From: Deltaproteobacteria bacterium RIFOXYD12_FULL_56_24
GTDB taxonomy: Bacteria > Desulfobacterota > Desulfobulbia > Desulfobulbales > Desulfurivibrionaceae
Assembly (NCBI GenBank): GCA_001799285.1
Contig: MGTD01000018.1
Coordinates: 1 to 64,000, forward strand
Length of the DNA: 64,000 nt
Direction of reading: 5' to 3'
The notes under the pieces are model-generated. The model saw only the letters and a list, made by a program, of their open reading frames with translations. It was not told the DNA's origin and ran no database searches. Position numbers and translations under genes: made by a program. Positions 61,171 through 64,000 of this stretch are shown one piece after another. Numbering within the stretch: position 1 is the stretch's first letter; each line of letters opens with the position of its first letter.

Positions 61171-63462
61171 TCAATACCCCTGGAGATCGTTCAAGCTGGC
61201 ATTAAGTAGTTTTTTGGCATAGGGGTAATTGTGTACCCCGACACTGCCATCCCGGAAGACGAACTGGTAGTTATACGCCGCCCGGTTCACGGCAGTCAGT
61301 TTGGCCGCGGCAAAATTATTCGTATAGTTTACCCTTATGGTCTCGTTGGTGCTGTGGCCGGTAAGGCTGTTTATCCGCACCTGCAATTGGGCCATCAGAG
61401 CCGCGATCTCAGCCCGTTTTCCATTGAAATTGAACCTGTCTCCCGTAGTCGGCAGGGCCATGCCGGTCCCCGGCAGGTGGCAATCGCCGGCGAGGCAGCC
61501 GGCTGTATTGTAAACTCCGGTGTCTGGTTCAAAAAGGCGGCGCCGGTGAGTTGTGCCGTTTGCCGTAGTCATATGGCAGGTCACGCACTTGTCGGTTACC
61601 CGGTCTCCGTGGGTGACCACCACCGGCGTAGCATCGCCGTAATCATAACCGCCGACCCCCTCGACCATCAGCGATTCGTTCCCATGCGGATCCACGGTGA
61701 TGTCGGGCAGGGCATTGTTGGCATTGTGGCAGTTGTAGCAGACGGCGGCCTTGCCCGCATTAACGGTAAGGTTCTGGCCATTGGCCCGGATGGTGGTGGC
61801 GCCGTAAAGTCTCAGGTAGTGGTGAGTCGGGTTGATCTCCCCGTGGGGGTCATGGCAGACGGCGCAGGTGACGCCTTTTGGGTCGGCTACCTGGGAGGGA
61901 CCAATCTTGACGCCGTTGTTGAGTACCCGGCTCAGAAAAGCCTGTCCCACATGGCACTGGAAACAGGGATCGTTCTTCATTACGATGCCGCCGGAGCTCT
62001 TGTGGGCATTGAAATGAAAATCTTCCAGGTTCTGCGGGTGGGCCGATGAGCCGGGCAGATCGTCCGGGATTTCATGACAGCCGAGGCAGGGCCCGGCGGA
62101 GATATCGACCTTGTACTGGTGGGAGGGGATGTTGGTCTGCGAATCAAACTTGCCGCTCCCCGGTCCGTGGCACGATTCGCAGGTAACGCTTCGCAGATGA
62201 CCATTGCCCCGGTCGAACGCCGGGGTATTCCAGTCGGCAACGTTTACCAGGAAGTCGTCATATCCGTGCGCCTCCAGGAAATCGTCCGTGCCGTTGCCGT
62301 CTCTGTCGGCAAAGAGGAACCCGGTGGTATGACAATCCATGCAGAGCGACGAGGTGCTGTCCTTGACTGCTTCAAAGGCGGTCCCGTGTTTGGAGTCCTG
62401 CCAGGGGGCCGCCAGATTTCTCAGTTTCGGTCTTCCGTAGCTGTCCAACAGGTTAGGATATCGCGAAAGAATACTGCCGTCGTGGCAGAAAACGCAGATG
62501 CTTGCAGATATATAACTTCTCGCCTTCACCGTATAGCTGCCGCTGTCCGTACTGAATGGGCTGATGGCCGTCAGCTGGACCAGATAATCGCCAAAGACAT
62601 CGGCGACAAGTTCCGCCGAGCTGTTGCCGGCCGCTGACAAGATGATGGCGGCAATTGAGCCCACGGGTTTTGCCACGAGCTGCCAGGTGAAGGAGGTATA
62701 GGGGTTGCCGGTGGCATCGGTCAACCGGGCCGTTAGAAGCGCCCTTTCCCCCACCTGGATGAGAGTTCTTCCCTTGGCCCGGTCTGGATGCTGCGTGCCC
62801 CGGGGGTCTATGAAGGCGGGCCGCTCGAGTAAAGCGGTCTTGTAACCCTGGTAGGCCAACTCGATGAGCGGCAGGATCGCCTGTACCGGTTGAAAGTTCC
62901 GGGCAAAAGCCGGAATCAGCCTGACCGGGTTGGCGCTTGTCGAAACCATTGCGGTGACGGAGCTGTCCTGGGAGGTCACGGTACCACCCAGCGGGGCAAC
63001 CAGGTCATTTTGATCTACGGCGATGATCTCGATGGCAGAAGGGTCGGCCCCCTGCCTCTCAAGGACCACGGGATTATAGGCGAGGGTGACGATCAGCTGG
63101 CCTGCGGGGTTGAGGGCTTTATTCCCCGAGCTGTCGTAAAAGGTGAGTTCATAGGTGGAGCCTGCCGGCACATAGCCCGAAAGATCGGAGACCGAGGTGG
63201 TCATCCTGATTTCAAGCCTGCCGGCGGGCAGGGCAACAAAATCGCTGCCGGTCAGCCTAAGACCGGTCAGGCTGGCGCTGATATTGCCGCTGCTGTCGAT
63301 TGAGGCGCTGGTAACGCTGAGGGGGACGGCAACGCTTTCGCCTCCGCCTCCGCCGCCTCCGCAACCGAAGAAAAAAAGCGAACAAGCCGCCAATAAAAGA
63401 AGAAGGGCGATGGTATTTTGGTGAGCGATTTTTATACCGGCTCTACAAACCAATCCTGTCAC
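61171..63462 (-). CDS. Large surface lipoprotein cytochrome c (eight CXXCH plus one CX4CH)
   Basis: The 763-residue protein has a hydrophobic signal with two possible lipoboxes (LAAC and FFGC); the second is followed by seven glycines, a common surface-lipoprotein spacer. Residues 45-330 form heme-free beta-rich domains (Ig/cadherin-like pattern). Hemes follow as CVFCH, CMDCH, CESCH, CLGCH, CFQCH, CAVCH, CYNCH and CVTCH, plus CLAGDCH. A heme-free C-terminal tail of about 100 residues ends LNDLQGY. A GTG start with AAGGA upstream is used. It heads the minus cluster; the size and domain order fit an outer-surface terminal reductase or adhesin-like cytochrome. Confidence 0.88.
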   Translation of the reverse strand: MTGLVCRAGIKIAHQNTIALLLLLAACSLFFFGCGGGGGGGESVAVPLSVTSASIDSSGNISASLTGLRLTGSDFVALPAGRLEIRMTTSVSDLSGYVPAGSTYELTFYDSSGNKALNPAGQLIVTLAYNPVVLERQGADPSAIEIIAVDQNDLVAPLGGTVTSQDSSVTAMVSTSANPVRLIPAFARNFQPVQAILPLIELAYQGYKTALLERPAFIDPRGTQHPDRAKGRTLIQVGERALLTARLTDATGNPYTSFTWQLVAKPVGSIAAIILSAAGNSSAELVADVFGDYLVQLTAISPFSTDSGSYTVKARSYISASICVFCHDGSILSRYPNLLDSYGRPKLRNLAAPWQDSKHGTAFEAVKDSTSSLCMDCHTTGFLFADRDGNGTDDFLEAHGYDDFLVNVADWNTPAFDRGNGHLRSVTCESCHGPGSGKFDSQTNIPSHQYKVDISAGPCLGCHEIPDDLPGSSAHPQNLEDFHFNAHKSSGGIVMKNDPCFQCHVGQAFLSRVLNNGVKIGPSQVADPKGVTCAVCHDPHGEINPTHHYLRLYGATTIRANGQNLTVNAGKAAVCYNCHNANNALPDITVDPHGNESLMVEGVGGYDYGDATPVVVTHGDRVTDKCVTCHMTTANGTTHRRRLFEPDTGVYNTAGCLAGDCHLPGTGMALPTTGDRFNFNGKRAEIAALMAQLQVRINSLTGHSTNETIRVNYTNNFAAAKLTAVNRAAYNYQFVFRDGSVGVHNYPYAKKLLNASLNDLQGY

Positions 63463-63780
63463 ACTGTCCTTATTTTGCTCGCTGGATAAGGCTCGCCAAG
63501 TCAGTTTTTGCAGGAAACTAATTGTTGGGAGTTATACTAAAGAATTAAAGGATGGAAAATCAACAAAAAAATACATTTTTTCAGCAAAGAAAAAAGATTA
63601 TGACAAGAGAAAATCTCCTCAGGTCAGCGGCTTTCTCAGGGCGGCCATGATGCAGGCGAGAACCACCTTGATGTAAGCTGGACTTGGCTGCCAAGGAGCG
63701 GCAGCCCTAATGTCGGCCCATCTCTTCATCTGGCGGAGCAAAGTAGCCTATCACCGGCTGAAACCCAAAAAATAAGGAAA
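63463..63780. other. Non-coding gap with a possible transposase fragment
   Basis: The promoter of the nine-gene minus cluster should lie at 63470-63600. At 63622-63742 on the minus strand a 40-codon open stretch (AAPWQPSPAYIKVVLACIMA) has the flavour of a transposase C-terminus but is preceded by stop codons, so at most it is a remnant. Nothing else could be supported. Confidence 0.3.
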
Positions 63781-63784
63781 AGAC

Positions 63785-63813
63785 TTGCACATGACCATAG
63801 CAATGACTATGGT
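63785..63813 (+). promoter_or_regulatory. Promoter/operator of the antitoxin gene
   Basis: TTGCAC (63785-63790) and TATGGT (63808-63813), 17 bases apart, could be -35 and -10 boxes. Inverted repeat ACCATAG/CTATGGT (63794-63800 and 63807-63813) overlaps the -10 box and is a good operator for autoregulation by a Phd/YefM-type antitoxin. Confidence 0.55.
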
Positions 63814-63848
63814 TATAAACAATCTATCATAATCAGCAAGGAGCAAGC

Positions 63849-64000
63849 ATGCAAACGGTCAAAGCGTCGGAATTCAAGGCAAAATGTTTACATATCATGG
63901 ATGAAGTAAACCAGACGGGTGAAGAAATAGTGATTACAAAAAACGGAAAACCTGTCTCTATCTTAAAGCCATACCGAACAGTGCCAGCAACTATTTTTGG
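63849..64000 (+). CDS. Phd/YefM-type antitoxin (3' partial)
   Basis: The first 50 residues are visible: MQTVKASEFKAKCLHIMDEV, then VITKNGKPVSILKPY. This is the standard DNA-binding half of Phd/YefM antitoxins of type II toxin-antitoxin systems. AAGGAG six bases upstream of the ATG supports the start. The toxin gene (usually RelE-, VapC- or Doc-like) would follow beyond the window edge. It probably represses its own promoter through the palindrome at 63794-63813. Confidence 0.85.
   Translation, partial: MQTVKASEFKAKCLHIMDEVNQTGEEIVITKNGKPVSILKPYRTVPATIF

Noticed and set aside
63622-63742. Transposase-like 40-codon remnant
   Set aside because: Too short and stop-bounded to identify; mentioned only within the gap entry.
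13000-63999. CRISPR array
   Set aside because: No set of regularly spaced identical repeats of 25-40 bases was found; the repeats seen are dispersed palindromes.

Overview
The window looks like a chromosomal segment of a sulfur-metabolising Desulfobacterota bacterium, most likely of the Desulfobulbales type. This is inferred from a complete dsrMKJOP operon preceded by an RsbRD-domain gene, a full type II secretion operon, an EF-G with the HIDSGKTT P-loop and very many multiheme c-type cytochromes. No taxonomic search could be run.

Layout. (1) 1-10.4 kb: the 3' half of a type I BREX phage-defence locus (end of pglX, then pglZ and brxL). The pglX-pglZ interval holds three further defence-like modules: a membrane protein plus TIR protein, a Septu-like ATPase/HNH pair, and a wHTH/nucleotidyltransferase (AbiE-like) pair. 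A 42-codon duplicate stub of the pglZ 5' end lies between the second and third. (2) 10.4-15.3 kb: an integrated-element backbone with a recombinase, an AlpA/Xis-like protein, an XRE repressor and an HTH replication-type protein carrying iteron-like repeats. It ends at a tRNA-Arg(TCT), which probably marks the island boundary. (3) 15.6-28.4 kb: core genes on the minus strand (dsrMKJOP, RsbRD protein, MBL hydrolase, HDOD protein, eukaryotic-type HisA, a P-loop ATPase, fusA). (4) 29.0-43.9 kb: a plus-strand type II secretion operon, gspC-D-E-F-G-H-I-J-K-L-M-N followed by an ExeA-like ATPase and gspB. (5) 44.2-63.5 kb: two convergent gene clusters encoding about 90 heme-binding sites, two outer-membrane beta-barrels, several lipoproteins and a quinol-oxidising-type cytochrome b. 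Together these look like porin-cytochrome conduits for extracellular electron transfer. (6) 63.8 kb to the end: the start of a Phd/YefM-type antitoxin gene with a likely operator.

The most unusual signal is a family of palindromic insertion-like elements spread through 24-58 kb (at least eight full copies plus a mini-copy and a truncated copy). Each full copy carries an 11-bp word three times, twice direct and once inverted. The word changes between copies but changes in step within a copy. Most copies are flanked by direct repeats of 8-14 bp, and the element plus one flanking repeat is 159-163 bp (162 in three copies, 243 in one). One copy sits in frame inside a multiheme cytochrome gene, three lie inside the secretion operon, and two of those duplicate a stop codon.
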